A stretch of DNA of 64,000 bases from CAYRWR01 sp964537555 (GCA_964537555.1 CAZIAD010000001.1:112145-176144), one strand, 5' to 3'; shown: positions 25,668-35,986, counted from the stretch's first letter. Made by a program: numbers and translations. The notes: generated from the letters alone by a model not told the origin.

Positions 25668-27561
25668 GAAAAAACACCACCTGCTCCTGCGTATATCTGT
25701 TATGATTTTTAATATTGTATTCTATACTCTTTTTTTTCCTTTTATTATCCTTATGTTTGATCAGCAATTTACTTCATTGTTGAACCCCCACTTTGAGCGT
25801 AGCTTACAGGAAAAACTAATGTTCGGGGTCCAGAGCAAGGTGATCATTATCTTTTTTGCTCTGGCTCTGGCATCTTTGATCATTCTTCTGATCCGTTTAC
25901 GCCCTCTGTTCAAAGCTATACGGGAAAAAAAGAGTAATACCGCTGCCCGTATAGCCACCATCAAGATCCCCCGCCTTATGTTGTCCATACACAGTGTTGC
26001 CTGGGTCATTGGAGTCAATGTTTTCTATATACTGGCTCATTTTAAACCAGCTGGTAAAATACCCTACTTACTTTCTCTGTTTGCAAATACCAGCTCAGGG
26101 ATGATGGGAGCATTATTTTCTGTGCTCTTACTGAGGATACTGTTTATCAAACCCAAGATCGAACTGGGCATCACCGACATTAAAGAGGGAGAAGATGATA
26201 GATTCTCCAGAAATAAAAACTACCTGATATCCATCATCTCTATCTACTTTCTGTTATCCCACCTGGTATATTTTGGATATGCCTACATGACAGCTAATAC
26301 TACTCATGTGACGATGTTTCCTTTTTCCGCTACCCTGGCCCTATCTACCTCCGTCATGGTATTGATAACCCTGGCAGTGCAATGGCTGTCCCGCAGGGAA
26401 TATAAGCTGCAAATGAAATTTCTAAACGCTATGCTGGCTGACCTGACCAAAGGCCAGGGAGACCTCACTAAAAGAGTAGTGCTGATCAATTTTGATGAAG
26501 TAGGTGATGTTATCATCACCATCAATAAATTTCTGGATTTCTTTAGTAATTTTGTAAATACGGTGACCCAGGTGTCTCAGGTATCTTCAGCATCTTCTAC
26601 TAATCTACAGTATTCTATCCTGGAAAATGATTCACACTTTGACCAGTTTAAAGAGTTTATGCAGCAGATTATCGGCGGCATAGAAAAAGAGCAGCTCCAG
26701 GTCTCTAATGCCCGTGAGACCATCAAAGAAATGCTGAATATTCTGGACAGCTACCAGGCAAGCATAGGCCAGCAGGTAGACGCGGTGCAGCAGACCAACT
26801 CTGCTATTACCAACCTGGCTACAGGCTTAAAAGACATCATACTCTCCGTTAAAAAAACCAGTGAGACCTCCGACAATCTTCATCTCATCACCAACGATAG
26901 CGCCCAGGAATTAAGCCAGTTTGTAAAAAATATCGAGATGGTCCAGCAGTCTTCTGAAGAAGTGTTGTCCATCATTGAATCTATCTCCAATATTGCTGAG
27001 ACGACCAACATTCTGGCTCTGAATGCATCCATAGAAGCATCCCATGCCGGTACCGCGGGGAAAGGCTTTGCCGTGGTTGCCGGAGAGATCAAGAAGCTGG
27101 CCAAACAATCCGGAGAAAGTGCCCACTCCATTATCAGCTATATTTCCAATATGAATAACAGCATAAAGACGGGAATGGACAGCATGAGCCGCATGAAAGA
27201 GAGCCTGGAATCCATGTTCCCTCTCATCAAAAATATTATCTCTCAGGTGGCCAGCATTGCCCGGCATCTTAATGAGGACGAAAAAGGGGTGGAACAGATC
27301 GTCCATGAATCAGCCCAGCTCCTGCAGAACTCTCAGCAGATGCATGATTTGTCCTATGATCAAAAGAATAAAAGTGAAAACATCATTGCTATCCTTCATA
27401 ATCTGAAACAGACCTCAAATTCCACCAGAAACATGATGAATTCCATTGATGCCAAACTGACCTCCATGTCCCAAAACAACCACCAGATGCGTGATGTCTC
27501 CGGCTCCAATCAGGATAATGCCAATAACCTTCTGGAGATCACTGTTAAATTCAGGACCTGA
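25654..27561 (+). CDS. Methyl-accepting chemotaxis protein (second of a tandem pair)
   Basis: 635 residues, a close paralogue of the upstream receptor in length, six-helix N-terminal part, HAMP and signalling tip (IAETTNILALNASIEASHAG is the same, then TAGKGFAVVAGEIKKLAKQS). The N-terminal helices are clearly more different than the tip, as expected if the two receptors sense different inputs. The ATG lies inside the upstream gene, 14 bp before its stop, so the two are translationally coupled. Confidence 0.95.
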   Translation: MTTTKKKHHLLLRISVMIFNIVFYTLFFPFIILMFDQQFTSLLNPHFERSLQEKLMFGVQSKVIIIFFALALASLIILLIRLRPLFKAIREKKSNTAARIATIKIPRLMLSIHSVAWVIGVNVFYILAHFKPAGKIPYLLSLFANTSSGMMGALFSVLLLRILFIKPKIELGITDIKEGEDDRFSRNKNYLISIISIYFLLSHLVYFGYAYMTANTTHVTMFPFSATLALSTSVMVLITLAVQWLSRREYKLQMKFLNAMLADLTKGQGDLTKRVVLINFDEVGDVIITINKFLDFFSNFVNTVTQVSQVSSASSTNLQYSILENDSHFDQFKEFMQQIIGGIEKEQLQVSNARETIKEMLNILDSYQASIGQQVDAVQQTNSAITNLATGLKDIILSVKKTSETSDNLHLITNDSAQELSQFVKNIEMVQQSSEEVLSIIESISNIAETTNILALNASIEASHAGTAGKGFAVVAGEIKKLAKQSGESAHSIISYISNMNNSIKTGMDSMSRMKESLESMFPLIKNIISQVASIARHLNEDEKGVEQIVHESAQLLQNSQQMHDLSYDQKNKSENIIAILHNLKQTSNSTRNMMNSIDAKLTSMSQNNHQMRDVSGSNQDNANNLLEITVKFRT

Positions 27562-27588
27562 TCAGGGATAGGGATAAAAGGATCTATT

Positions 27589-28164
27589 ATGAAAAGAAAT
27601 AACATTTATATTTTACTCTCTCTTATCGTTTTCAGTTACACCGCTTCCTGTACCATTCTGCGGGTGGGCCTGTCCCAGGATCTGATCAATAAATACATGG
27701 TGACCTATTCCCGGCTCCAGGAAGCCAATATCACCATACAAAAAGACACAGCCCTTCAATCCAGCCAGGAGGCATATAACAAGGCCACTATTATTACCCA
27801 CCAATCCGGATTCCGAAACTACCTCCATTTTTTAAGGGTCCATACCAAGATCATGAAAGGCCTGCTGGTGCTGGACAGCCAGAGAGAGATCAATAAAGTG
27901 GTGGGTCAATATGCTCCGGACCTGGAGGACTGGCAGAAAAAGCTGGATGATCCCCATATCACTGATGAAAAGAAAAAAGAGATCCGTCAGCGCTTATCCC
28001 GTCTTATCGAACAGTATAGAAAAAATGAGGAATACAACGACCCCGTGAAAATCCTGTCCCGGTGGGTCATCAGTCAGGAAGCTCTTATACTAATAGAGAA
28101 GAATGAAAAAGTATTGAGAGATACTATTAGCAGTAAAGACCTGGACGCTATACTATCGGATTGA
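27589..28164 (+). CDS. Lipoprotein of unknown function in the chemoreceptor operon
   Basis: 191 residues with a lipoprotein signal (FSYTASC). The mature part is all helical, charged, with a coiled-coil-like stretch around KKKEIRQRLSRLIEQYRKNEE. It begins 28 bp after the second receptor and has AAAGGA before the ATG, so it is probably co-expressed. A periplasmic partner of the receptors is conceivable but not shown. Confidence 0.7.
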   Translation: MKRNNIYILLSLIVFSYTASCTILRVGLSQDLINKYMVTYSRLQEANITIQKDTALQSSQEAYNKATIITHQSGFRNYLHFLRVHTKIMKGLLVLDSQREINKVVGQYAPDLEDWQKKLDDPHITDEKKKEIRQRLSRLIEQYRKNEEYNDPVKILSRWVISQEALILIEKNEKVLRDTISSKDLDAILSD

Positions 28165-28212
28165 TTTGATTTCCCTGGTCTTATTAGTTATCTATTAGAT
28201 AAGGAGCTGGTC

Positions 28213-28506
28213 ATGATAACTCTCTATCGTACAATAAATGACAGCTGGGCCGATGAGATTCAGGATTATCTGGAAAATATCTGTATCAAACACTCGGTCA
28301 TCATTCAGGAAGAAAAATCAGACACTCCTTTTTTGACTGATGATGATAAAACCTATAAAAGCAGATCTGAAATCGAAGCATTATTAAATACCCTGTCTGA
28401 AGCACTAGCTACCTGGTACCGCTTTGACGGCGATAATTGTCTGTGCAGGGCTGATAAAGACGCAGTTCTTTCCCCTGCTCTTAAGAAGATGTTCCATATT
28501 GATTGA
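28213..28506 (+). CDS. Small conserved-looking protein of unknown function
   Basis: 97 residues, soluble, behind AAGGAG. The layout MITLYRTINDSWADEIQDYL ... TPFLTDDDKTYKSRSEIEALL recalls the thioredoxin-like N-terminal half of glutathione S-transferases (strand, helix, strand, then P-x-L and an acidic loop), but no catalytic Cys or Ser is in the expected place. Two cysteines near the C-terminus (CLC). Confidence 0.6.
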   Translation: MITLYRTINDSWADEIQDYLENICIKHSVIIQEEKSDTPFLTDDDKTYKSRSEIEALLNTLSEALATWYRFDGDNCLCRADKDAVLSPALKKMFHID

Positions 28507-28537
28507 GTATGAGCAGGGTATTCTTACCCTTCCCCGC

Positions 28538-31500
28538 TTAGTTATTGTCTTCTATATCGCATAAAAAGGCGGTGAGACGTTTCACTTTAATACCGATGCT
28601 GGAATCAAACTTCTTATAGAAGATCATTTCCTTAAGCTGGGGCTTTATGCTTATGGGATGTTTTCCTATGGATTTTACATTCATCACCTTGATAGGGTCT
28701 ACTCTGGAATAGCGGGAGAAAGCGATCTCTATAAACTGACCCTTTTCCACCAGGCTGGATATACCCATCTGGCCTGCTTTGATCTTGAGACGGGAGATCT
28801 CAAATAAGGTGGAGACAGCATCCGGGATAGTCCCGAAACGGTCGTCCAGTTCTTCGGTCAGAGCCCTGATCTCCTCTTCACTCTTGACTGACACGATCTT
28901 TTTATAGATCTCCATCTTGGTAGCGGCATCGGGGATGTATTCATCAGGGATAAAGGCAGAGTAATTAAGATCGATCAGGGTATCCACTTCTTCATGGTGA
29001 TGGCCCTGAAGTCTTTCTACTTCTTCTTTGAGCATACGCATATACATATCATATCCTACTGACATGATATTACCGTGCTGCTCCGCCCCCAGTATATTAC
29101 CGGCACCCCGGATCTCCAGGTCTTTCATGGCAATATTAAAGCCTGCTCCCAGGTCAGTGTATTCATTGATCACAAACAGACGCTTCTGGGCATTTTCGGT
29201 CAGCACTTTATCCCGGTTATAGAGGAAATAAGCATGGCCTTCTCTCTGACTGCGCCCCACCCTTCCCTTAAGCTGATAGAGCTGGGACAAGCCAAAGCGG
29301 TTCGAATCTGAGATGATAATAGTATTGGCATTGGGAATGTCCAGGCCGGAATCGATAATAGTAGTACAGACAAAGACATTGTAACGGCCTTTTACAAATC
29401 CGATAAAGGCTTCTTCCAGCTCTTCTTCATGCATCTGGCCATGGCCAATGGCACATTGAGCCTTAGGCACCATCTGCTCGATGGCATAGGCGTATTCTTC
29501 CAGTCTTTTTATGGTATTATGGACAAAAAATACCTGACCGCCCCGTTCCAGCTCTCGCTCCATGGCATATTTGACGACATCCCAGTTAAAGTCTGACACA
29601 TAAGTCTCTACCGGTATACGCATATCGGGTGGGGTCTGTAGCAGGGAAATATCCCGTAATTTGGACAGAGCCATGTTTAAGGTGCGGGGGATAGGGGTGG
29701 CCGACAGGGATAAGAAGTCTACCAGGGGGTATCTTTCCTTGAGGGCCTCTTTATGCAATACCCCGAATTTGTGCTCTTCATCCACTACTACCAGTCCCAG
29801 CTTGTGATATTGTATCTTCTCTGAAAAAAGCTTGTGAGTCCCGATGATGATATCCAGCTCATGGTTTTTCAGCTTTTTGATGATCTGGGTCAGCTTAGGG
29901 GCCGGGGTAAAGCGGGACACCATGGCTATTTTTACAGGAAAGCCCTTGAACCGCTCTTCAAAGCTCAGCCAGTGCTGCTCCACCAGTACTGTGGTAGGAG
30001 CTATCACCGCTACCTGCATGCCATCCATGACCGCCTTAAAGGCCGCTCTCATGGCTACTTCAGTCTTACCGAATCCCACATCCCCGCACAGGAGCCGTTC
30101 CATGGGCCGGGTGTTTTCCATATCCTGCTTGATCTCCTCTATGACCCGGATCTGGTCAGGGGTCTCAATATAGGGAAACTGGTCTTCAAAATCTTTCTGC
30201 CATACCGTGTCGGGCTGGAACTGGTGTCCTTTCTGTTCACTACGACGGGCATAGATGGCCACCAGCTTCTGGGCAAATTCATGGATGGACTGTTCCACCC
30301 GGGCCCGTTTCTTAGACCAGGACTTTCCCCCCAGGGCATCCCTCTGGGGCTTTCTGCCCCCGAAGCCAATATATTTACCTATGAGATGGGCCTGCTCCAG
30401 AGGTACAAACAGCTTTTCATTTTCATCATACAGGATAAGGATATAGTCCTTGGCATTTCCCAGGACATTGATCCGCTGTATACCGGCAAACTGGCCTATA
30501 CCATAGTTCAGGTGGACTACATATTCCCCTTCTTTGACATCCTGTATGTCTTCAAACAGGGAGTCTATCTGGCGGATACGTTTCCTGAACAGGCGCTTTT
30601 TTCCACTGAGGTCACTCTCACTGTAAAAATACAGCTTTTCCTGGCCCGCTCTTTCTATCATAAAACCCTTTTCCAGATTGGATAGCACAATAAATAATCT
30701 GCCCTTTCCCGTGTATTCATCCAGGATATTGATGAGCAGGGGTTCAAAGCGGGACAGGATCTTCTCTATACGCAGAGCCAGCTCTTCATACTCCAAAAAT
30801 AAAAACACTTTAGAGGAAGCATCGGCCAGTACGGTTTCCAGGTGTGTCACAAATCCCGTAAAATTTCCATCCGTACTGGGAGGGTGCTTAACCCCCAGGT
30901 CCAGGCTATCCGACTCTCTGAGCCCGGTGAGTATGACTTTACGATCCGGGGCCAGTTCCTCCAAATGGTTCAGGATGATCTCGGGGGTCTCCTGTTCGGG
31001 GCAGTATTTTTCATATTTATCCCATATCCCGGCAGCCCATTCCTCTTCCTTTTCATTGCTGACTACCAGCACTTCATGGGATGAGTAGTCCAGAATAGTC
31101 TCTGTATCTTTATAATAATGGGGAAAGGTAGAATGCAGCAGGGCCTGGCTGGATGCTTCTTCCTCCATAGGGAGGTCCGGTATCATGCTAAATTCTGAAG
31201 CAGGAATGATATCAATGTTATCCAATTCATTGAGTGACTTTTGACTGAGGGGATTAAAGAATTTTATAGTCTCGATCTCATCCCCGAACAGATTGATACG
31301 CACAGCGTGGGCATAATGCGGAGGAAATATGTCCAGTATATCTCCCCGGAGTGAAAACTGGCCCTGGCCTGTGACCTTGAATTCCCGCTGATAGGACATG
31401 GCTGTCAGCCTGTGACTGAGCTCTTCACTATCCAGGAGATCTCCTTTTTTAAGATTCAGTATCGAGGCTAAATACGCCCTGCGGGGAGGCAGTCTTCTTA

Positions 31501-31864
31501 AATAGGTATCCATAGTGGTGATCATTATGATGGGTTCATTCCCCTGGCTGAGGGCATTGATACAACGCATACGGTCCGACATCTTATCCTGTGAGGGATA
31601 GACATGGGTGAAAGGAATAACATCTATTTCGGGAAGTAAATACACCTGCTCGGTCATAGAACGCAGGCTTTCAAAGACTGCTTCTGCTTCCAGCTCATCT
31701 TTGGCGATGTAGCAGACAGTCCGGCCCAGGCTTAATGGAACCAGAAGAAAAGGAACGAAACCGGGAGCCATATAGAGCTCCATAAGCTTCTCATTTTCCA
31801 GTCTCTGTAAGAGAGGCTCAATAGAGACCTGAGACTGTATAAACTGGAGGAGATTCCGGGACAT
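28538..31864 (-). CDS. mfd: Transcription-repair coupling factor Mfd
   Basis: 1108 residues. Displaces RNA polymerase stalled at lesions and recruits UvrA. In order: an N-terminal UvrB-like module, the RNA polymerase-interacting domain (VHLNYGIGQFAGI, about 460), and a RecG-type translocase with CGDVGFGKTEVAMRA, DEEHKFG, LSATPIPRTL and GRVGRSQREGHAYF, then the C-terminal TRCF domain. It is the last gene of the rpsO-pnp train, 12 bp after a lipoprotein gene. Confidence 0.97.
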   Translation of the reverse strand: MSRNLLQFIQSQVSIEPLLQRLENEKLMELYMAPGFVPFLLVPLSLGRTVCYIAKDELEAEAVFESLRSMTEQVYLLPEIDVIPFTHVYPSQDKMSDRMRCINALSQGNEPIIMITTMDTYLRRLPPRRAYLASILNLKKGDLLDSEELSHRLTAMSYQREFKVTGQGQFSLRGDILDIFPPHYAHAVRINLFGDEIETIKFFNPLSQKSLNELDNIDIIPASEFSMIPDLPMEEEASSQALLHSTFPHYYKDTETILDYSSHEVLVVSNEKEEEWAAGIWDKYEKYCPEQETPEIILNHLEELAPDRKVILTGLRESDSLDLGVKHPPSTDGNFTGFVTHLETVLADASSKVFLFLEYEELALRIEKILSRFEPLLINILDEYTGKGRLFIVLSNLEKGFMIERAGQEKLYFYSESDLSGKKRLFRKRIRQIDSLFEDIQDVKEGEYVVHLNYGIGQFAGIQRINVLGNAKDYILILYDENEKLFVPLEQAHLIGKYIGFGGRKPQRDALGGKSWSKKRARVEQSIHEFAQKLVAIYARRSEQKGHQFQPDTVWQKDFEDQFPYIETPDQIRVIEEIKQDMENTRPMERLLCGDVGFGKTEVAMRAAFKAVMDGMQVAVIAPTTVLVEQHWLSFEERFKGFPVKIAMVSRFTPAPKLTQIIKKLKNHELDIIIGTHKLFSEKIQYHKLGLVVVDEEHKFGVLHKEALKERYPLVDFLSLSATPIPRTLNMALSKLRDISLLQTPPDMRIPVETYVSDFNWDVVKYAMERELERGGQVFFVHNTIKRLEEYAYAIEQMVPKAQCAIGHGQMHEEELEEAFIGFVKGRYNVFVCTTIIDSGLDIPNANTIIISDSNRFGLSQLYQLKGRVGRSQREGHAYFLYNRDKVLTENAQKRLFVINEYTDLGAGFNIAMKDLEIRGAGNILGAEQHGNIMSVGYDMYMRMLKEEVERLQGHHHEEVDTLIDLNYSAFIPDEYIPDAATKMEIYKKIVSVKSEEEIRALTEELDDRFGTIPDAVSTLFEISRLKIKAGQMGISSLVEKGQFIEIAFSRYSRVDPIKVMNVKSIGKHPISIKPQLKEMIFYKKFDSSIGIKVKRLTAFLCDIEDNN

Positions 31865-31876
31865 AGTGATCTCCGT

Positions 31877-32320
31877 TTATCGATTGGTGGCTATGGCTAT
31901 GTTACTGGGCAGGCTGGGCAGATTATATATTATACTAAACGCTTTTACAAAGAAATAGTAGTCCAATGCCTGAAAAGGCTGCTGGTCATGATTTTCCGTA
32001 AAGGTCACCTGGTATATTATGACATTGGAAGAGGGGCTGATATTTTCCCAGAGTGTAGGCTTATTAGCATCAAAATCTGCATTGGGCATCTTGGTTCCGG
32101 AGCCGTTTTTCAGTTCCTCTATACTGCCAGCAATATAGATATCAAAGCCGGAAAAATACTCTTCGGGATTGGAGGAATAAAAACGGAGGGTGATAGTATT
32201 ATTGGTGGCGGTAGCAGTGAGTCCCAGGGGCGGGTTCAGTTCTTTAAACTGCTCAATACCTTCTATACCGCAGGAAGTCACAGCTATCATGATCAGGAAA
32301 AGCATCATCATTCTTTTCAT
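31877..32320 (-). CDS. Lipoprotein with a fibronectin III-like domain
   Basis: 147 residues with lipobox AVTSC. The mature part starts with LNPPLGLTATATNNTITLRF and contains YFSGFDIYIAGSIEEL, the strand pattern of a fibronectin III-like fold. It is a diverged paralogue of the lipoprotein immediately upstream (matching PLGL and YFSGxxxxIA). ATG 32320 was preferred to an in-frame TTG at 32332. Confidence 0.75.
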   Translation of the reverse strand: MKRMMMLFLIMIAVTSCGIEGIEQFKELNPPLGLTATATNNTITLRFYSSNPEEYFSGFDIYIAGSIEELKNGSGTKMPNADFDANKPTLWENISPSSNVIIYQVTFTENHDQQPFQALDYYFFVKAFSIIYNLPSLPSNIAIATNR

Positions 32321-32334
32321 TTTAATAATCAATC

Positions 32335-32820
32335 CTAAATATTCAAATAAGTGGCATTTGTCCAGTTACTGGGCAGGCTATAACTGCCAAAGGTAGCACT
32401 ATAGGCTTTTACCCATATATAATAAGTGATATTTGCTAAAGTCACAAAATTAGTATCATAAGAGATATCATACTGGAAATAGGTCGCCTCAGTCATATTG
32501 GCAATAATGGTGGTAGAATTACTGGTGATACTGTTACTTTCACCGTTGATGTTGGGCAGGACCCGGTAACTATTGATCTCATTGGTGAGGTCAGACAGGC
32601 TCTCCGCAATAAACACTTCGTAACCCGAAAAATAGGTCTCATTATTTAATCCCCAGAAAGTGATCCGGATCACAGCATTGGTAGCACTATTGGTGGTATA
32701 AACTGCACCTAACCCCAACGGAGTGTTGAGGTTAGGTGTAGAATTAAAATCTTCGATAGCGCAGGACAGGGTGAGAAACATACTAATAAAAAGCTGAGCA
32801 ATGACTCTTCTTTTTTTCAT
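32335..32820 (-). CDS. Lipoprotein with a fibronectin III-like domain, paralogue
   Basis: 161 residues with lipobox TLSC. The mature part contains LNTPLGLGAVYTTNSATNAV and YFSGYEVFIAESLSDL, pairing it with the downstream lipoprotein. Asn/Thr-rich, beta-stranded. ATG 32820 lies five bases after AAGGAG and nine bases after pnp. Finding two surface-type lipoproteins between pnp and mfd is unusual. Confidence 0.75.
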   Translation of the reverse strand: MKKRRVIAQLFISMFLTLSCAIEDFNSTPNLNTPLGLGAVYTTNSATNAVIRITFWGLNNETYFSGYEVFIAESLSDLTNEINSYRVLPNINGESNSITSNSTTIIANMTEATYFQYDISYDTNFVTLANITYYIWVKAYSATFGSYSLPSNWTNATYLNI

Positions 32821-32829
32821 CGTCACTCC

Positions 32830-35046
32830 TTAACGTCTGTGATCATCCCTGCGGGGCGGACGTCTGTCTCTGTCACGGCTGTCTCTACCGCCGCCACCAT
32901 AGGAACGGCGGGGAGGAGCATTCTTGCGCTGCTCTTCTTCTTCCTCAGGACTGAGCTGGGTCAGAGAGATCTTTCCTGGCTCATTGGAAGGTTTGACACG
33001 GGCTTTTACTACATCGCCCATCTTAAACATATCTTTTATAGTGACACGTCCGGGGATTCCGGTCACGTGCAGGAGCCCGCTCATACCGGGGGCCAGTTCG
33101 ATAAAGGCACCGTAGTCTTCCAGGCGGACCACTACTCCCTCTACTTCTTCTCCAGCCGCAAATCCATTGGCAATATGGCCGATCATCTTCATAGCTTCAG
33201 CGATCTTATCCAGATCCTGTGAGGATACTCCTACGGTACCGTCATCTTCTACTGCGATCTCCACACCGTAGTCAGCCATCAGTCTCTTGATAGTCTTACC
33301 ACCGGATCCGATCACTGCACCGATAGTGTCAGGATCTATATGCATACTCTTCAGCTTAGGTGCAGAAGGAGCTACTTCGGGACGGTGTTCAGTGATGACT
33401 TCATTCATCTTGGACAGGATGTGCATACGTCCGGCATTAGCCTGCTGCATCGCTTCTTTCATCATCTCTTTAGTGATACCGATCTGTTTTACGTCCATCT
33501 GGAAAGCAGTGATACCGTCTTTGGTACCGGCTACCTTAAAGTCCATGTCACCCAGGTGGTCTTCCAGGCCCTGTATATCAGACAGGATCTGATATTTACC
33601 CTGAGCCTTATCCCAGATCAGTCCCATGGCGATACCGGCTACTGCTCCCTTGAGAGGGACTCCGGCTGCCATCAGAGACAGGCTGGCTGAACACACAGTG
33701 GCCATAGAGGAGGAACCATTGGATTCCAGTACCTCTGATACCATACGGATAACATAGGGGAATACTTCAGGATCATGAGGCAATACCCCTTCGATGGCTC
33801 TTTCAGCCAGATGTCCGTGGCCGATCTCACGACGGGACACAAAACCGGCTCTTTTTACTTCACCCACCGAGAAAGGAGGGAAGTTATAGTGCAGCATAAA
33901 TCTCTTGGTAAGAGACTCTTTGGCTTCCAGGCTGTCCAGGTATTTGACATCAGAAGAAGTACCCAGGGTAACAATACCCAGACTCTGGGTCTGACCTCTG
34001 GTAAATAATGCAGAGCCATGAGTGGCCTCAAATAGATCCAGTTCGATCTCGATCTGGCGGATCTCATCAGGCTTACGTCCATCGGCTCTTTTCTTCTCAT
34101 CCAGGATCTGGTTACGTACCACATCCTGTTCAACATCATGCAGGAGCTCTTTGACTTCATTATAGGCTTCATGCTCTTTAGTGATCTCGAATTTCTCCAT
34201 GATCTCAGTGTTCTTTTCTTTGAGGTTGGCAGATCTTTCATGTTTATCCGGATTGAGGCTGACGCTCTTGATCAGAGGCACAGCAAAATCCCAGATCTGT
34301 TTTTTCAGAGATTCATCCAGCTTTGATTCAGGTACAGGTACTTCATACTTGACCGGCTTGATCATATCTACCAGTTCCTGAATGAGGTCTATTTCCTGCT
34401 TAATGGCTTCATGAGCAATATCAATGGCTTCCTGCAGCATGGATTCAGGCACTTCTTTAGCACCGCCTTCAACCATGATAATACCTTCTTTGGTACCGGC
34501 TACTACGATGTCCAGTTCAGCTCTTTCGATCTCTTCCAGTTTGGGGAATACTTTATACTCACCGTCTACATAGACGATACGTACTCCACCGGCAGGTTCC
34601 TGGAAGGGTAGCTTGGAGATAGAACAGGCGGCACTGGCTCCGATCACACCCAGAAGAGTGGATTCATAAGTCTGGTCATTAGCAAACGTAGTGGCAAATA
34701 TCTGCACTTCATTATGAAAATCTTTAGGGAAAAGAGGGCGGATAGGGCGGTCAATGAGCCGTGAGACCAGGGTAGCATGGTCACTGGGACGTCCTTCTCT
34801 CTTGAGGTAACCACCGGGGATCTTTCCCGCGGCATAAAACTTTTCTATATAGTTTACCGTCAGAGGGAAAAAGTCTGCTCCCTCCGGGGCATCCGGTGAC
34901 ATACAGGCTGTTACCAGGATCGCATTTCCGGCATACTTGACTAATACTGCTCCGTCGGCCTGCTTGGCCATTCTGCCTGTCTCGATGATGACTTCATGAT
35001 CACCGATCTTTCTTGAGACCACTTTAGGGTCATTCAACTTACTCAT
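32830..35046 (-). CDS. pnp: Polyribonucleotide nucleotidyltransferase (PNPase)
   Basis: 738 residues. A trimeric 3'-5' phosphorolytic exoribonuclease. Two RNase PH domains flank a helical linker; the second contains the active-site DIQGLEDHLGDMDFK. A KH domain (IGAVIGSGGKTIKRLMADYG) and an S1 domain (VVVRLEDYGAFIELAPGMSG) follow. The tail after S1 is longer than usual and made of Arg/Gly/Asp (RRSYGGGGRDSRDRDRRPP), a low-complexity RNA-binding-like end. ATG directly follows the stop of the upstream gene, and rpsO is one gene further up, the usual neighbour. Confidence 0.98.
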   Translation of the reverse strand: MSKLNDPKVVSRKIGDHEVIIETGRMAKQADGAVLVKYAGNAILVTACMSPDAPEGADFFPLTVNYIEKFYAAGKIPGGYLKREGRPSDHATLVSRLIDRPIRPLFPKDFHNEVQIFATTFANDQTYESTLLGVIGASAACSISKLPFQEPAGGVRIVYVDGEYKVFPKLEEIERAELDIVVAGTKEGIIMVEGGAKEVPESMLQEAIDIAHEAIKQEIDLIQELVDMIKPVKYEVPVPESKLDESLKKQIWDFAVPLIKSVSLNPDKHERSANLKEKNTEIMEKFEITKEHEAYNEVKELLHDVEQDVVRNQILDEKKRADGRKPDEIRQIEIELDLFEATHGSALFTRGQTQSLGIVTLGTSSDVKYLDSLEAKESLTKRFMLHYNFPPFSVGEVKRAGFVSRREIGHGHLAERAIEGVLPHDPEVFPYVIRMVSEVLESNGSSSMATVCSASLSLMAAGVPLKGAVAGIAMGLIWDKAQGKYQILSDIQGLEDHLGDMDFKVAGTKDGITAFQMDVKQIGITKEMMKEAMQQANAGRMHILSKMNEVITEHRPEVAPSAPKLKSMHIDPDTIGAVIGSGGKTIKRLMADYGVEIAVEDDGTVGVSSQDLDKIAEAMKMIGHIANGFAAGEEVEGVVVRLEDYGAFIELAPGMSGLLHVTGIPGRVTIKDMFKMGDVVKARVKPSNEPGKISLTQLSPEEEEEQRKNAPPRRSYGGGGRDSRDRDRRPPRRDDHRR

Positions 35047-35952
35047 TCAGCTTCTCCTTTCAACGCTGAACCGGGCCCAATACTTACGGACCATAAATTC
35101 CGGATAATAGCTTTCTTTCGCTTTTCTTATCCCCGGAATACCCAGGTCCTGCTCCCGGTTTACATATTTATATCTTTTTTGTATTTCTTCCTGTATAAAC
35201 TTCTGGTTCACTGCCTGGTAAATACCCTGATAGCGGGTATCTGCCTTTTCAAAATGGATCACAAAAGTGTCCCGGTTCAGCTCTTCACCAAAACAGAAGG
35301 CTGCAACTCTGTCTTCTATACAAAACACACTGCCGCATCCGCTTAGCTTATCGTAGTGCGCCAGGTATTCCCATATAGCACAGTACTCTGCCTGTAAGGC
35401 CTGATCATCAGGGTTACGCTCTGCCATCCACATCTGGGCCAGTTCCAGGCAGGGCCTGCGGTATTTCTTTTCATAAGGAACATACTGGTACTGATTTTCC
35501 CGGTTAAATTTCCTTACAAAACCCCGTTTACCATCCAGTCTCTTACCCGGCAATTCTGCCAGAGCCTGGGCAGTGTATACATAATCGTACTGATCCCGGT
35601 TTTCTTCGGTTTGCCAGCCTGAGTTTTGCAATACTTCGATATGTGACTCAGGAATCCGGAATACATCTACTTTAGCTTTTCCCTGTTCCTGGGCCCAGTC
35701 TGTGATAAGCTGATAGGCCTGTTTAAGATCTGAAAATCCAATGGGTGGTAAAAAACAGCTCTCATCCTGACCATGATCTATTTTGAGAAGGAGACCTCCT
35801 TCACCTAGAGCATACTCTATAGGACGGCTGTTGCGCCACACAAACAGATTGCTAAATGTGTACTCCGAGATGACTGGCTGCTCTCTGTCAAATACAGACT
35901 CAAACAGTGCCCGGTCATCCAGGCTTAGTACTTTAAAAGCGAGACCGTTCAT
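35047..35952 (-). CDS. DUF2156 (LPG synthase C-terminal / GNAT-like) protein
   Basis: 301 residues, cytoplasmic. Resembles stand-alone DUF2156 proteins related to the aminoacyl-lipid transferase fold (tandem GNAT), with an N-terminal EYTFSNLFVWR and a C-terminal VNREQDLGIPGIRKAKESYYP, the conserved DUF2156 ending. The substrate is not known. It is inserted between rpsO and pnp, with pnp starting on the base after its stop. Confidence 0.8.
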   Translation of the reverse strand: MNGLAFKVLSLDDRALFESVFDREQPVISEYTFSNLFVWRNSRPIEYALGEGGLLLKIDHGQDESCFLPPIGFSDLKQAYQLITDWAQEQGKAKVDVFRIPESHIEVLQNSGWQTEENRDQYDYVYTAQALAELPGKRLDGKRGFVRKFNRENQYQYVPYEKKYRRPCLELAQMWMAERNPDDQALQAEYCAIWEYLAHYDKLSGCGSVFCIEDRVAAFCFGEELNRDTFVIHFEKADTRYQGIYQAVNQKFIQEEIQKRYKYVNREQDLGIPGIRKAKESYYPEFMVRKYWARFSVERRS

Positions 35953-35986
35953 GCGATCTCCCTGTTTTTATTGCCCACCGCATCAG

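Noticed and set aside
29834..30685. 283-codon plus-strand frame
   Set aside because: Antisense shadow inside mfd with no start signal or domain.
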